Shown here: positions 27,034-35,700 of the stretch, one piece after another
Numbering within the stretch: position 1 is the first letter of the stretch
How the letters are laid out: each line of letters begins with the position of its first letter
DNA from: Candidatus Magnetobacterium casense
GTDB taxonomy: Bacteria > Nitrospirota > Thermodesulfovibrionia > Thermodesulfovibrionales > Magnetobacteriaceae
Direction of reading: 5' to 3'
Assembly: GCF_000714715.1 (NCBI RefSeq)
Contig: NZ_JMFO01000001.1
Span: 62,001-126,000 of the forward strand
DNA: 64,000 nucleotides
Notes under the pieces: generated by a model
The model's input: only the letters and a program-made list of their open reading frames with translations
Databases searched by the model: none
What the model was told of the DNA's origin: nothing
Translations under genes and position numbers: made by a program

Positions 27034-27524
27034 ACTTTTTCTATGCTAACACATATATTATCACTTGTCAAGAGAAAATATAATACCTTAAAAAATTTTT
27101 TAAAAAAATCGACATATGTGTTTTATCAGTGAAAATTATTCTTTATTTATGGCTTGTTTCTGGAACCAAATACACGCATAATTGCGGTAATGTGCATACA
27201 ATTATTCTTGTAAGTACCTGGTGATATCTCATGTAAATTTTGTGATGTAATATTTATTATACTAATAATGCAACATAAGTGTATAATAGATAACTTTAGT
27301 TGTGTAACATAAATAAGTAAATATTAAGCAATAGTTGGACAGTATTGGAACATTACTGTTTGAAGTCAAGGCTACCTGGGGTTAATGTTGAGATTTTATG
27401 CACAATTTGTTGTCTCAGAGGTGTTTCTCCGGCGTTTACCTGCGACACTAATAACCTTGTAAATAAAGGATTTTAGTGCTATCAATGCGAAATTAAACTA
27501 TATGTAGCACGGAGGATATAGCAC
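27034..27524. promoter_or_regulatory. 491 bp AT-rich divergent promoter region of the phage-like island
   Basis: No gene is visible. The AT content is far higher than in flanking genes. TATAAT occurs at about 27282 within GTGTATAATAGATAAC, and several short direct repeats of the form GTAACATAA or GCAACATAA occur nearby. The layout, with replication genes leftward and packaging genes rightward, is that of a phage early/late control region. No individual operator can be proven. Confidence 0.45.
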
Positions 27525-27875
27525 ATGGAAAGCGATAAAAATCAAGGGGGTACGCCCCCAGCGGTGGCAATGCCGCCTGACCTGACACCGGTAGCCCAAA
27601 AGCGGCAACCAAACCGGAGCAGACGCAGAGGTAAACTAAAGGGTGCCCAGAAGGTGCTTGAGTCTATGGCCTTTGACCCCATTGCGGCAATGGCGGTCAT
27701 CGCCGACGACCCCGACGTTGACGTTGCACTGAGGGCCAAGCTCCTGATGGAACTTGCCCAGTACGTCTACCCAAAGCGCAAGGGCGACCAAACCGAAGAA
27801 GGTACCACGACAGAGACCTACGAGCAACGACTCAGGCGGATACGTGCCCTGGCCGACGAAGCAGGAGCGTACTAG
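27525..27875 (+). CDS. Small terminase-like protein
   Basis: A 116-residue basic-to-acidic small protein directly before the large terminase gene. The middle section (GKLKGAQKVLESMAFDPIAAMAVIADDPDVDVALRAKLLMELAQYVYPKRKG) resembles phage small-terminase or terminase-associated proteins that have an N-terminal basic patch and a helical body. GGAGG precedes the ATG. The assignment rests mainly on position and this pattern. No catalytic motif is expected. Confidence 0.55.
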   Translation: MESDKNQGGTPPAVAMPPDLTPVAQKRQPNRSRRRGKLKGAQKVLESMAFDPIAAMAVIADDPDVDVALRAKLLMELAQYVYPKRKGDQTEEGTTTETYEQRLRRIRALADEAGAY

Positions 27876-27888
27876 AGCATGGCAACCA

Positions 27889-27908
27889 GGAGCGTCCTGG
27901 AGCGAAAA
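27889..27908. repeat. Short palindrome supplying the terminase upstream region
   Basis: CCAGGAGCGTCCTGGAGCGA lies directly before the terminase ATG and provides its GGAG-type ribosome site. The same sequence occurs in inverse orientation inside the glucan dikinase gene (33012-33047) and in the hairpin at 32632-32728. Confidence 0.7.
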
Positions 27909-27913
27909 AGAAA

Positions 27914-29695
27914 ATGAAAGCAATTGAGACAATAGAACAGGAGATTTGCAACGTCTTTAGTATCTACGCCGGTGCCTGTCTGAAGGTGCAGAGCGACAAC
28001 GGGCAACTCCTGCCGTTTTTGCTCAACGAAATACAGCGGCTTCTGGAAGAGATAATCCGCGACATCCGCAACCAGGGCAGACTCGTCAGACTGCTGATCC
28101 TCAAGGCCAGACGCGAGGGGGTCAGCACCTGGGTGGCAGGACGCTTCTACTGGAAGACCACCACGCACTTCAACCGCTACGCCGCCATGTTGACACACGA
28201 ACCGGAGGCCACGGAGTTCATATTCAATATGACGCGGCGATTTCACAGACACATTCCCTGGGAGTTTCGTCCCGCACAACTGCACAACAACAAAAAGGAG
28301 ATCGAGTTCAACACGGCATCGGGGCTGGGGCTTGACGGCGCCATCAGGGTGGGAACGGCGGGTAAGACGGACTTTGGCAGCGGACAACTGATCCACTACC
28401 TGCACCTGTCGGAGGTGGCAAAGTGGCCGACACACACGGCCTCTGACCTGCTGACCTCCCTGCTGCAGTGTGTCCCGGATCAGCCGGAGACCGAGGTTAT
28501 CTTTGAAAGCACTGCCAAGGGGCCGTCGGGTGAGTTCTACGAACGATTCTTCAGTGCCCGTTACGTCTATGAACTCTACAGGGACGCCACCGGCAAGGCG
28601 CAGTTTAAAAGCCGTATCAACGAACGCTCCAGTGTCAGCAACGTATACAGTGCCGTTTTTATCCCGTGGTTTGTCTTTGACGGTTATCGTCTGGATGGTG
28701 GTCAACCACTGGAGGGGTCAGCGAGGGGCGAGCCGCAATCTTGTCGCAGCGGGTCGCACCCGCCCCTGGCTCAGTCCCCCGGCTTAATATTGAATGAAGA
28801 TGAATCGGCGCTGAGGGACATCTGCGGTGTGGACGAGGCACAGTTGCTGTGGCGCAGGCAGGCCATCGAAAACCGTTGTGGGGGCGATATCCTCCGATTC
28901 AGGCAGGAGTATCCGGCCTCTGCCGTGGAGGCATTTGTCAGCACCAGTGCGTCGGTCTTTAACACGCAGAAGATTCTGAGACTGATGGCCGATGCCAGGG
29001 AGCCTGCGCAGAGGTACGAGTGTGAGTTGGGTACGGGGCAGTGGCGTCCGGCAGCCGATGGCAGGTTGCGTGTGTGGGAGGAGCCTGTTGCGGGCGGGCA
29101 ATATCTGATCAGTGCGGATGTCTCCGAGGGGCTTGAGGGGCATGATTACTCCTGTGCCGAGGTCATCTGGCGTCCGGTATCAGGGGGTAAAGGGCAGGTT
29201 GCGCATATGGCCAGACAGGTGGCCGAGTGGCATGGGTTTATCGAACCTGACCTCTTTGGCGTGCTCCTGGCACATCTGGGTGGGCGCTACAACAATGCAT
29301 GGTTGGTGCCGGAGAGGAACAACCACGGCCTTACCACCATCACAAAGCTCGTGGAACTCAACTACCCACGCATATACTCGGAGATGGTGCTGGTGCCTCC
29401 GGTTAAGCCAAGGAGGCGGCTGGGTTGGCTCAGTACCAGGACCAGCAAGGAACTTATCATCAACAACCTAATCGCAGAAATCAGGGACGACTGCCACGGC
29501 ATTGTCAGCAGGGAGGTCTTTGAGGAGATGCTAACCTTTATCAGGACTCAGGGTGGGCAATGTCGTGCACAAAACGCAATGCACGACGACCGTGTCATGG
29601 CAATGGCCATTGGCAGGTTTGTCTGCTCAAAGCTGCCACCTCTGACACACACACAACAACGCGGGGTTGTTATATCGACAGAGGCATGGACATGA
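27914..29695 (+). CDS. Phage large terminase (ATPase-nuclease)
   Basis: A 593-residue DNA-packaging motor subunit. The ATPase part has a Walker A-like KARREGVST (residues 64-72), Walker B-like YLHLSEVAKW (162-171) and the coupling motif ESTAKG (198-203). The nuclease part has ISADVSEGLEGHDYS (about 396), VPERNNHG (about 465) and HDDRVMAMA (about 557), giving the acidic residues of an RNase H-like fold. Length is complete. A 77 bp palindromic element (28713-28789) lies in the linker between the two domains without breaking the frame. No portal, protease or capsid gene follows, which is unusual for a functional prophage. Confidence 0.9.
   Translation: MKAIETIEQEICNVFSIYAGACLKVQSDNGQLLPFLLNEIQRLLEEIIRDIRNQGRLVRLLILKARREGVSTWVAGRFYWKTTTHFNRYAAMLTHEPEATEFIFNMTRRFHRHIPWEFRPAQLHNNKKEIEFNTASGLGLDGAIRVGTAGKTDFGSGQLIHYLHLSEVAKWPTHTASDLLTSLLQCVPDQPETEVIFESTAKGPSGEFYERFFSARYVYELYRDATGKAQFKSRINERSSVSNVYSAVFIPWFVFDGYRLDGGQPLEGSARGEPQSCRSGSHPPLAQSPGLILNEDESALRDICGVDEAQLLWRRQAIENRCGGDILRFRQEYPASAVEAFVSTSASVFNTQKILRLMADAREPAQRYECELGTGQWRPAADGRLRVWEEPVAGGQYLISADVSEGLEGHDYSCAEVIWRPVSGGKGQVAHMARQVAEWHGFIEPDLFGVLLAHLGGRYNNAWLVPERNNHGLTTITKLVELNYPRIYSEMVLVPPVKPRRRLGWLSTRTSKELIINNLIAEIRDDCHGIVSREVFEEMLTFIRTQGGQCRAQNAMHDDRVMAMAIGRFVCSKLPPLTHTQQRGVVISTEAWT
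28713..28789. repeat. Long palindromic element inside the terminase gene
   Basis: About 77 bp, read as EGSARGEPQSCRSG followed by HPPLAQSPG. A near-identical element at 34389-34466 in the glucan dikinase gene has the same orientation relative to its gene and the same reading frame. Both end in the CTCAGTCCCCCGGCTTAAT-like flank. Confidence 0.9.
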
Positions 29696-29730
29696 AATCA
29701 CTACGGGCGTATCTCCTTTATATTTCACGG

Positions 29731-29803
29731 TAAAAGAAAGAAGGAGGGCGGCTCCGCCCCCTCCTCAGACCTCCCCTGCAAGGGGGCCAGCCCCCTTGAC
29801 CCC
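29731..29803. terminator. Dispersed GC-rich double hairpin between convergent genes
   Basis: The same two stems as at 24633: GGGCGGCTCCGCCC and AAGGGGGCCAGCCCCCTT. It lies between the terminase gene and the convergent DUF167 gene. On the minus strand a CTTCTTTCTTTT tail follows the first stem, so it can act in both directions. Confidence 0.65.
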
Positions 29804-29849
29804 ATTATTCTTAACCCTAATGTTCTAAGCATTTATGCTCCGTTATTTA

Positions 29850-30152
29850 TTATATGGAGTCTATGCCTGTTATTTCGACAAGCTTGTTTTTTGACTTTTT
29901 GCCTTTGATAATCCTGATATCGGATTTTTTGATCCTTGCGGAGGCGTCCCTGGATTTGATGTGCTTACAGAGCAGTTCGACAAGTAATTTGTTGGCCTGT
30001 CCATCGACGGGGGCGGCCGTGACCCTGATGCGCAGAACACCATCAACACAGCCAACAACCTCGTTGCCGGCAGCACGCGGGATCACCTTTATACTCACAA
30101 CAATGCCTGTAGCACTCTTGTTATAACACGGCTGCATGTTAAACTCTGACAC
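29850..30152 (-). CDS. UPF0235/DUF167 family protein (YggU-like)
   Basis: A 100-residue conserved small protein. The family signature VVSIKVIPRAAGNEVVG at the N-terminus and RIRVTAAPVDGQANKLLVELL in the middle are clear, with a final strand KSKNKLVEI. Its biochemical role is not known. The start is GTG at 30152 with AGGTGAT just upstream; an ATG five codons inside is possible. It stands alone, with the DUF262 gene upstream on the same strand after 87 bases. Confidence 0.92.
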   Translation of the reverse strand: MSEFNMQPCYNKSATGIVVSIKVIPRAAGNEVVGCVDGVLRIRVTAAPVDGQANKLLVELLCKHIKSRDASARIKKSDIRIIKGKKSKNKLVEITGIDSI

Positions 30153-30239
30153 ATATCACCTATAATTTTGCACTTTTCGGTTTATAAAAAAATGCGAAAG
30201 TACAGGATTGTATCATAAATTCAAGAATTGTTTGTTGTC

Positions 30240-31994
30240 CTATGTTACACCCAGAAGGTGTTTTAATTGATTACGAATCAGATATTTTCGTTCTTCGATA
30301 AAGTTCATGAAATTACTTAAGGAAAGATCAACATCAGGGATGTAATGCCGTTTCCTATAGCTATCTTGCATATCTTTAGTTGGGTTATTCCCTCCAAACC
30401 AATCCGCAAACGCTGTATCGTTTTTTTCCTGATTAGGAATGCCTTCCAGAAGTTGCAGATTTGGAAGTGTGTTCACATGCTCAATGTAAAGCTCTGTATC
30501 ATTGTCACGAATTCCCCGTCGGCGTAACTTGGTACGAGTAAAATGACTAAAGGGATGAATATGATCGATATGGAAGTTGTTCCTAAAATCCAATGAAGGA
30601 TAAAGCAAAGCAAGGGTCGAAAATGTGTAAGTTTGATCGTATCTATAGTCAAGTATGAGTTCTATATCATCATCCACGAAAGATAGAGACTTGTTTGTTC
30701 CTTTGAATTTATCTATGATTTCAGTTAATGGGAATCCGTTATGGGTCTCCTTCAAAATTTCTCGTATTGGACGTAGAACCGAATCAGGCGTACCACCGAA
30801 AACCCGCTTTATCAATGAAAGAATTAACCATTTCTGGATTGCTTTACGCTCCCCTGAGTACTTTTGGGCTACATCAAAATTTGCCGGAGAACCAATCTTT
30901 TTCATATAATATGCTATCGGTATGACGGCATAGTTTGAGGTAAGCGTATTCCGGCAATATCCAAGACCTGACACCAGAGTAACCGCTTTAAGTAAGGCTT
31001 GTGTTATTTCATCCCATTGTTGTTCAATCTTTCGCATATTGGTCTTGTTGAAATTATCAACTTTAAATGCAATTTCTGTAAAATCGCTTAAGACAAGACT
31101 GCTCTTGAGAACAAAATCCTTATCAAAATTGAAACCGTCACCGATGTCATTAAGTTGGTCTACCAAAGCGGTTACTTCCTCTCTCGCATCTCGCTCTTCC
31201 CATTGAGCAGTTGCCGTTGATAAAAGTAAGTCAGAGTAACTTAGAGTGGTACCTCCGCTGTTGATCCTTATAAAGATATTCAACACCTTATGTAAACTTG
31301 TATCTCTCTCGAGGAAATAATTAATCACTGGTTTTTCGTGTATTATCGACCATAGCTTGAAAAGTGCCTCATTGGCAAAAATTGCCTGCTCCTCTGGTCT
31401 TTGCATGAGTTGCTGGTTAATCATGTACGTATTAACCGATGCTTGATTTTTAAAGCTCAAGATATGACCGACCATGAACCAGAAAGCCCCCTCGTCATGT
31501 TGATTAGCTTCTTGATCTGTAAGAAATGCGAAATCAAACTGCATGTCGATTTGATCGTTGCCCTCGTATGGAGATAGCAGGTTTAGGTAGAGCTTTCTGG
31601 CAGGAAAAGCCAAAGGATTGTTCCATCTTTTTCTCGGTTCTTTATAGGCATAAGAACCCCTAAGACCAATGTATAGAGAAGTCAAACGCTGTTGACCGTC
31701 AAGAACTCCAGTGATGTCATCCTGCCCGTTTAGATTAGCTTTTGCATTATGACAATTGTCTCGTTCATGATATTCACGGACGAATTCATAGAACTGATAT
31801 TTGTCAGTATTGTTTCTTGTCACATACCAAAAGAGAAAAGAACCGATTGGATAGTCGCGCATCAATGAATCGAATAAGCATACTATCTGGTCAGTATCCC
31901 AAACAACCTCTCTTTGGATAGCAGGGAGCAAGTACTTCTTGGTATGAATGTTATCAACTGCTTCTTTCACTGTTATTGGCGTTTGAAATGCCAT
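30240..31994 (-). CDS. DUF262/DUF1524 GmrSD-type nuclease-like protein
   Basis: About 584 residues. The N-terminal DUF262 domain resembles ParB/sulfiredoxin folds and shows LPAIQREVVW, DGQQRLTSLY (D101) and YPIGSFLFW. The C-terminal region carries an HNH-like motif, FHIDHIHPFSHF, near residue 475. This is the arrangement of GmrSD type IV restriction enzymes, which hydrolyse NTP and cut modified phage DNA. GmrSD-like proteins are also found as stand-alone defence genes. ATG 31994 was preferred over 32000 because the AGGAGG site is six bases from it and abuts the other. The gene lies beside the phage-like island and several MITEs. Confidence 0.82.
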   Translation of the reverse strand: MAFQTPITVKEAVDNIHTKKYLLPAIQREVVWDTDQIVCLFDSLMRDYPIGSFLFWYVTRNNTDKYQFYEFVREYHERDNCHNAKANLNGQDDITGVLDGQQRLTSLYIGLRGSYAYKEPRKRWNNPLAFPARKLYLNLLSPYEGNDQIDMQFDFAFLTDQEANQHDEGAFWFMVGHILSFKNQASVNTYMINQQLMQRPEEQAIFANEALFKLWSIIHEKPVINYFLERDTSLHKVLNIFIRINSGGTTLSYSDLLLSTATAQWEERDAREEVTALVDQLNDIGDGFNFDKDFVLKSSLVLSDFTEIAFKVDNFNKTNMRKIEQQWDEITQALLKAVTLVSGLGYCRNTLTSNYAVIPIAYYMKKIGSPANFDVAQKYSGERKAIQKWLILSLIKRVFGGTPDSVLRPIREILKETHNGFPLTEIIDKFKGTNKSLSFVDDDIELILDYRYDQTYTFSTLALLYPSLDFRNNFHIDHIHPFSHFTRTKLRRRGIRDNDTELYIEHVNTLPNLQLLEGIPNQEKNDTAFADWFGGNNPTKDMQDSYRKRHYIPDVDLSLSNFMNFIEERKYLIRNQLKHLLGVT

Positions 31995-32033
31995 AGACAT
32001 CCTCCTTAAGTTTCAATTACGTTTTTACACTTC

Positions 32034-32218
32034 CAGGGCTAATTTGTTCTCCGTGGCCGTTGCCCATCCCACCCTCCCCTAGCCCCTCCCATAAAGGGAG
32101 GGGGATTGCGCTAGTGTCTCATAAATTTCCCTCCCCTTGTGGGAGGGATAAAAGGGAGGGGGTCATTCTAAAAAAACAGCCTGCAATCTTGATCTTCAGA
32201 CAGAACAAATTAGCCCTG
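32034..32218. mobile_element. MITE-like element C with 17 bp perfect ends and 9 bp target duplication
   Basis: The ends CAGGGCTAATTTGTTCT (32034-32050) and its exact complement (32202-32218) enclose 185 bp. TTACACTTC is duplicated at 32025-32033 and 32219-32227. The interior is made of CCCTCCC/GGGAGGG palindromes, one of which recurs at 54675-54716. No ORF is present. Perfect ends and an intact target duplication suggest a recent insertion. Confidence 0.88.
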
Positions 32219-32305
32219 TTACACTTCTGAGTCTCTTGAAAATATGACACAAAAGCAATTATCATACAAAAAAATACCGTTTATTATCAGTGATTTCTAA
32301 TATAT

Positions 32306-32420
32306 GGGTAGCACCACAATCAACCGTGGTTACCAGTATTTTAGCCACTTGTATATTTTCGTAGTATGGCATTGTTACTGTGCTTAAGCGATGTGACCAC
32401 GCCAGACTGGAGTGCTACCC
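32306..32420. mobile_element. MITE-like element B, copy 1
   Basis: The ends GGGTAGCAC and GTGCTACCC enclose 115 bp; TATAT flanks both sides (32301-32305 and 32421-32425). The interior shares the words GTAGTATGGCATT and GCTTAAGCGATGTGACCACG with the copy at 51306-51419. Confidence 0.82.
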
Positions 32421-32631
32421 TATATTTTTGCACCTTTCATAATTAAGATAAACATTGTGCTCAGGGTAACATAAAAAATAATCTGTTGTCAACAGTCAGT
32501 CACGGTTAATTTGTTCTCACGTCATGCCCTTAAAGTATGTGACGAATATTGTGATCAAGTTTTAGTATTTTCTTTGCTACACAACGTATACCCTTCGAGT
32601 TTATAATACCAACGGCAAATCGTCTAAGGAA

Positions 32632-32728
32632 GGGGTCAAGGGGGCTGGCCCCCTTGCGGGGGGGTTCTAAAGGGGGGCCAGGAGCGTCCTGGAGCGACAA
32701 AGAAGCGGAGCCGCCCCTTTCTTTCTTT
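32632..32728 (-). terminator. GC-rich hairpin cluster after the glucan dikinase gene
   Basis: On the minus strand, just after the stop at 32735, the region reads as GGGGCGGCTCCGCTTC, then the CGCTCCAGGACGCTCCTGG palindrome, then AAGGGGGCCAGCCCCCTT. It is probably a terminator. It combines both short-repeat families in one place. Confidence 0.6.
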
Positions 32729-32734
32729 GTATTG

Positions 32735-35700
32735 CTACAACATCTGTGCGCGGCTCTGGACAACGTAGTATGTGCCCTTGCAATAGGCACCCTCTATGTC
32801 CTGAGGCGATCCCGTGATGTCTTCAATAGATATCCCTATCTCTGCAATGGCACGCATTAGCCCCTCCTGAAATTGTTTATCCCATAGCAGCGGCTCATCG
32901 GCATAGTCGAGGACGACCTCCCTGGATGCCGGTAACAGGATGCTGTCATACAGTCCCGCCCCCGCATACCCCATGAGGTCTTCAGCGTTTGTGTCGGAGC
33001 GAAATATCAGTCCGCTTCTTTTTCGCTCCAGGACGCTCCTGGCTCCATACAGTCCTACCCCCTTGCTTGGGTAAAAGATGGGCGACAGGGTCTTGTCTGC
33101 CTTGTTGCAGGTAAAGCTCAACGCCCGACCCGGGAAGTTACCCACCAGCGTTTCGCCAAGCCCCAGGACGACTTCGGCATATAGCTCATCTCTGCTGTTG
33201 TTTAGGGGGTTTAGCGTGTGGATGACAAATGCGTACTCTGCCTCGATAACCCCCTGGATGAGGACGGCCATGGAGAGTGCCTCATGCGGTATGCCCATGT
33301 TTCTGCGACTGAGGTATGCACGCTCATTCCATGCGGAGGCATAGACCTGCTTGATACAACGCCATCCTTCGGTCCAATCATCGGGAGGCGATATCCCCTC
33401 TTGCTGCATTGTATCAGTGAGTGCCTGAAAGAGGGCATCGGGTGGGGTTAGCGACATGATGGTTTGCTTGATGGCGTCCAGGGCTGCCGTTAAACACTGG
33501 TCTGTTGTAGCCAGGGCGTTCACCTGGTTGTCGTAGAGCCTCTTGACGTCGGCATTGACGGGGAGTTGCATCAGGTGATCGAATATGCCAAAGGGGATAA
33601 CCACAGATGCCGGTGTGTGAATCCAGTTTGGGAGTTTGTCCCTGAGCGCTGCAAGGTTGTTGGACTTGAGGCCTGCCGTTGCGGCGCTGAATTGCCCGGA
33701 TGTCAGGGCGTATGTCTCAAATGCGTTATTACGTGGAGTCAGCGATATCTGGTGGCGTGCCTCTGAGTGTTGTGCAGAGGTGGCATCCGGATTAAGCCGG
33801 GGGTCGCTGACCCCTGTCGCTGTATCCTCAAATAATACCTCTCCGGCAGCCGTAACCAGGAGGTTCAGGCAATGCCCCTTAAACGACTTCAGACGCTCTA
33901 TGACATCTTTATTGTAGCAGGTGGCAAAGAGCACCGCACCGTTTCGTGCCCTGACCCCAAGGTGGGAGACAACATCTATGTTATTGGCCGATATAATGGC
34001 CGTTACCCCCTTTGGAATTTCCTCGTCCCCTACCACCTTGTCGGTTATTATAATCGTGGATGAGTTAAAGGTCGAGTGTGTGACCCTGTGCAGGGTGTCA
34101 ACGACTTCCACCGTACCAACGGCGTTGTGTCGGCTGATGACCTGCCACTGTGGAAGTATGCCCTGCTTCAGGAGTACCGTTTCAAGGTACTGCAACAGCA
34201 GCGACAGGGCAAAGATCAGGCGGGTGCGTATGACTTCTTCCGTAAAGAGGTTAACCGTCCAGGAGTCGGCGTTAAAGGCCTTGCCGAGGAACTGGGCGTT
34301 GTCGTGAAACATCCTGTAGTATCTGTCAATGAAGCTACCCAGGAGGCGCTTGAGGCGTTCCAGGATGGCAAGGCAGTGATACCGCCACATTGAGCCAGGG
34401 GACTGAGCCAGGGGCGGGGGCGCCCCGCTGCGACAAGATTGCGGCTCGCCCCTCGCTGACCCCTCGTTGTCCTGAAACGACAACCTGCCAAGGTGTCTGG
34501 AGCAGGCCCTGAGTTCATCGGTTGTGTTGGTAAAGAGGATGTTTTCCACCACTATGCCAATCAGGCGTGTAAGCTCCTCTATGCCCATGTGCTGGTTTAC
34601 GTTTCGCTCTATCAGCATCCGGAGGTGTTCCTCCAGCGCCAGGGATAGAAAAAGCAGGTCTCTGACCCGTTTGCGGTCCCGTTCGGTATTCAGACGCAGG
34701 GCGATCTCTCTGCACACCTCCGTGATGGCAGAGGCAACACTAAACAGTGACAGTTCTCTGTTGTGCAGGATTGAGTGCAGCTTGTGTTGGGCGCTATGGT
34801 CGAAGAGGTACAGGGCTGCATTGGTTGCCCTGTAGAGGTCTGTGCCTGAGTGAACGGCCTTGAGGGTATTGAGGTAGTTGCCAAAGTCGTGCAGCAGGGC
34901 ATCCTTGAGGTGTGGTACGAAGTCCGGGGGAGTTTTGATGGGGCGTTCGAAACCGGCAAGCCTTTCCCTGTTGATCCCGGCTGCCATGAGCGTGGAGTAG
35001 AACACGTCGTGGTTGCCGTTGCTGTGGAGGAACTGTATGTACGCCTCACAGATGGCGATGTCATCGGCGGTTGTGTTGTTATGCAGCTTCTGGTGCCACT
35101 CTTCGAGGAAGTGTCCCGTGACTTCTTTTATTCTGTGTCGGTGCATGATCTGCAGGATTTCGTCACGGATGCGTTGTCCGTCTCCGCCGGCGCCGAGTGT
35201 GGTCATCATCAGTGTGATGATTTCGTGCAGGTCTGATTCGTTTATGAACTTCTCTGCCAGTTTGAGTGTCAGACGCTCAACGGAGTGACTGAGTTCCCTG
35301 GGTTGGGTGTTGTAGTTACGTTGCCAGTCTAGTTGTCGGAGGAACGAGTAACGCAGCCAGACAAATAGCAGGCTGAAACCCACCCCGCGCAGGCCATCAC
35401 AGAGGTCGTGGCAGAGGTTGAACCTGTGCATGAGAGTCCAGGAGTGGTTGCCCATTTCGCCGTTTATGATCCGCTCGGCGATGTGCAAAAGCCCTTCGTC
35501 CTTGAGTGTGGACCCCGTCTGAGTGTGCGATACAAAGGGGACCTGATAGTTCTTGCCGTGGTTGTTGTCCCAGCGGTTTTCCTCGGGGAAGAACAGGACA
35601 AAGGACAGGACGCTAAACCCCATGTCCCTGGCAATCCTGATGGTAAGTTTACCCCCGGAGTGGTTGGGTTGAAAGGGGCTTTGTATGGCCGTGTGCTGGA

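Larger units (their letters stand above)
32001..32734. other. 734 bp intergenic region filled with small repeats
   Basis: No protein gene is supported. The region holds two distinct inverted-repeat elements (32034-32218 and 32306-32420), a lone GGTTAATTTGTTCT near 32507 that resembles one end of the first element, and a hairpin at 32632-32728. Confidence 0.7.
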
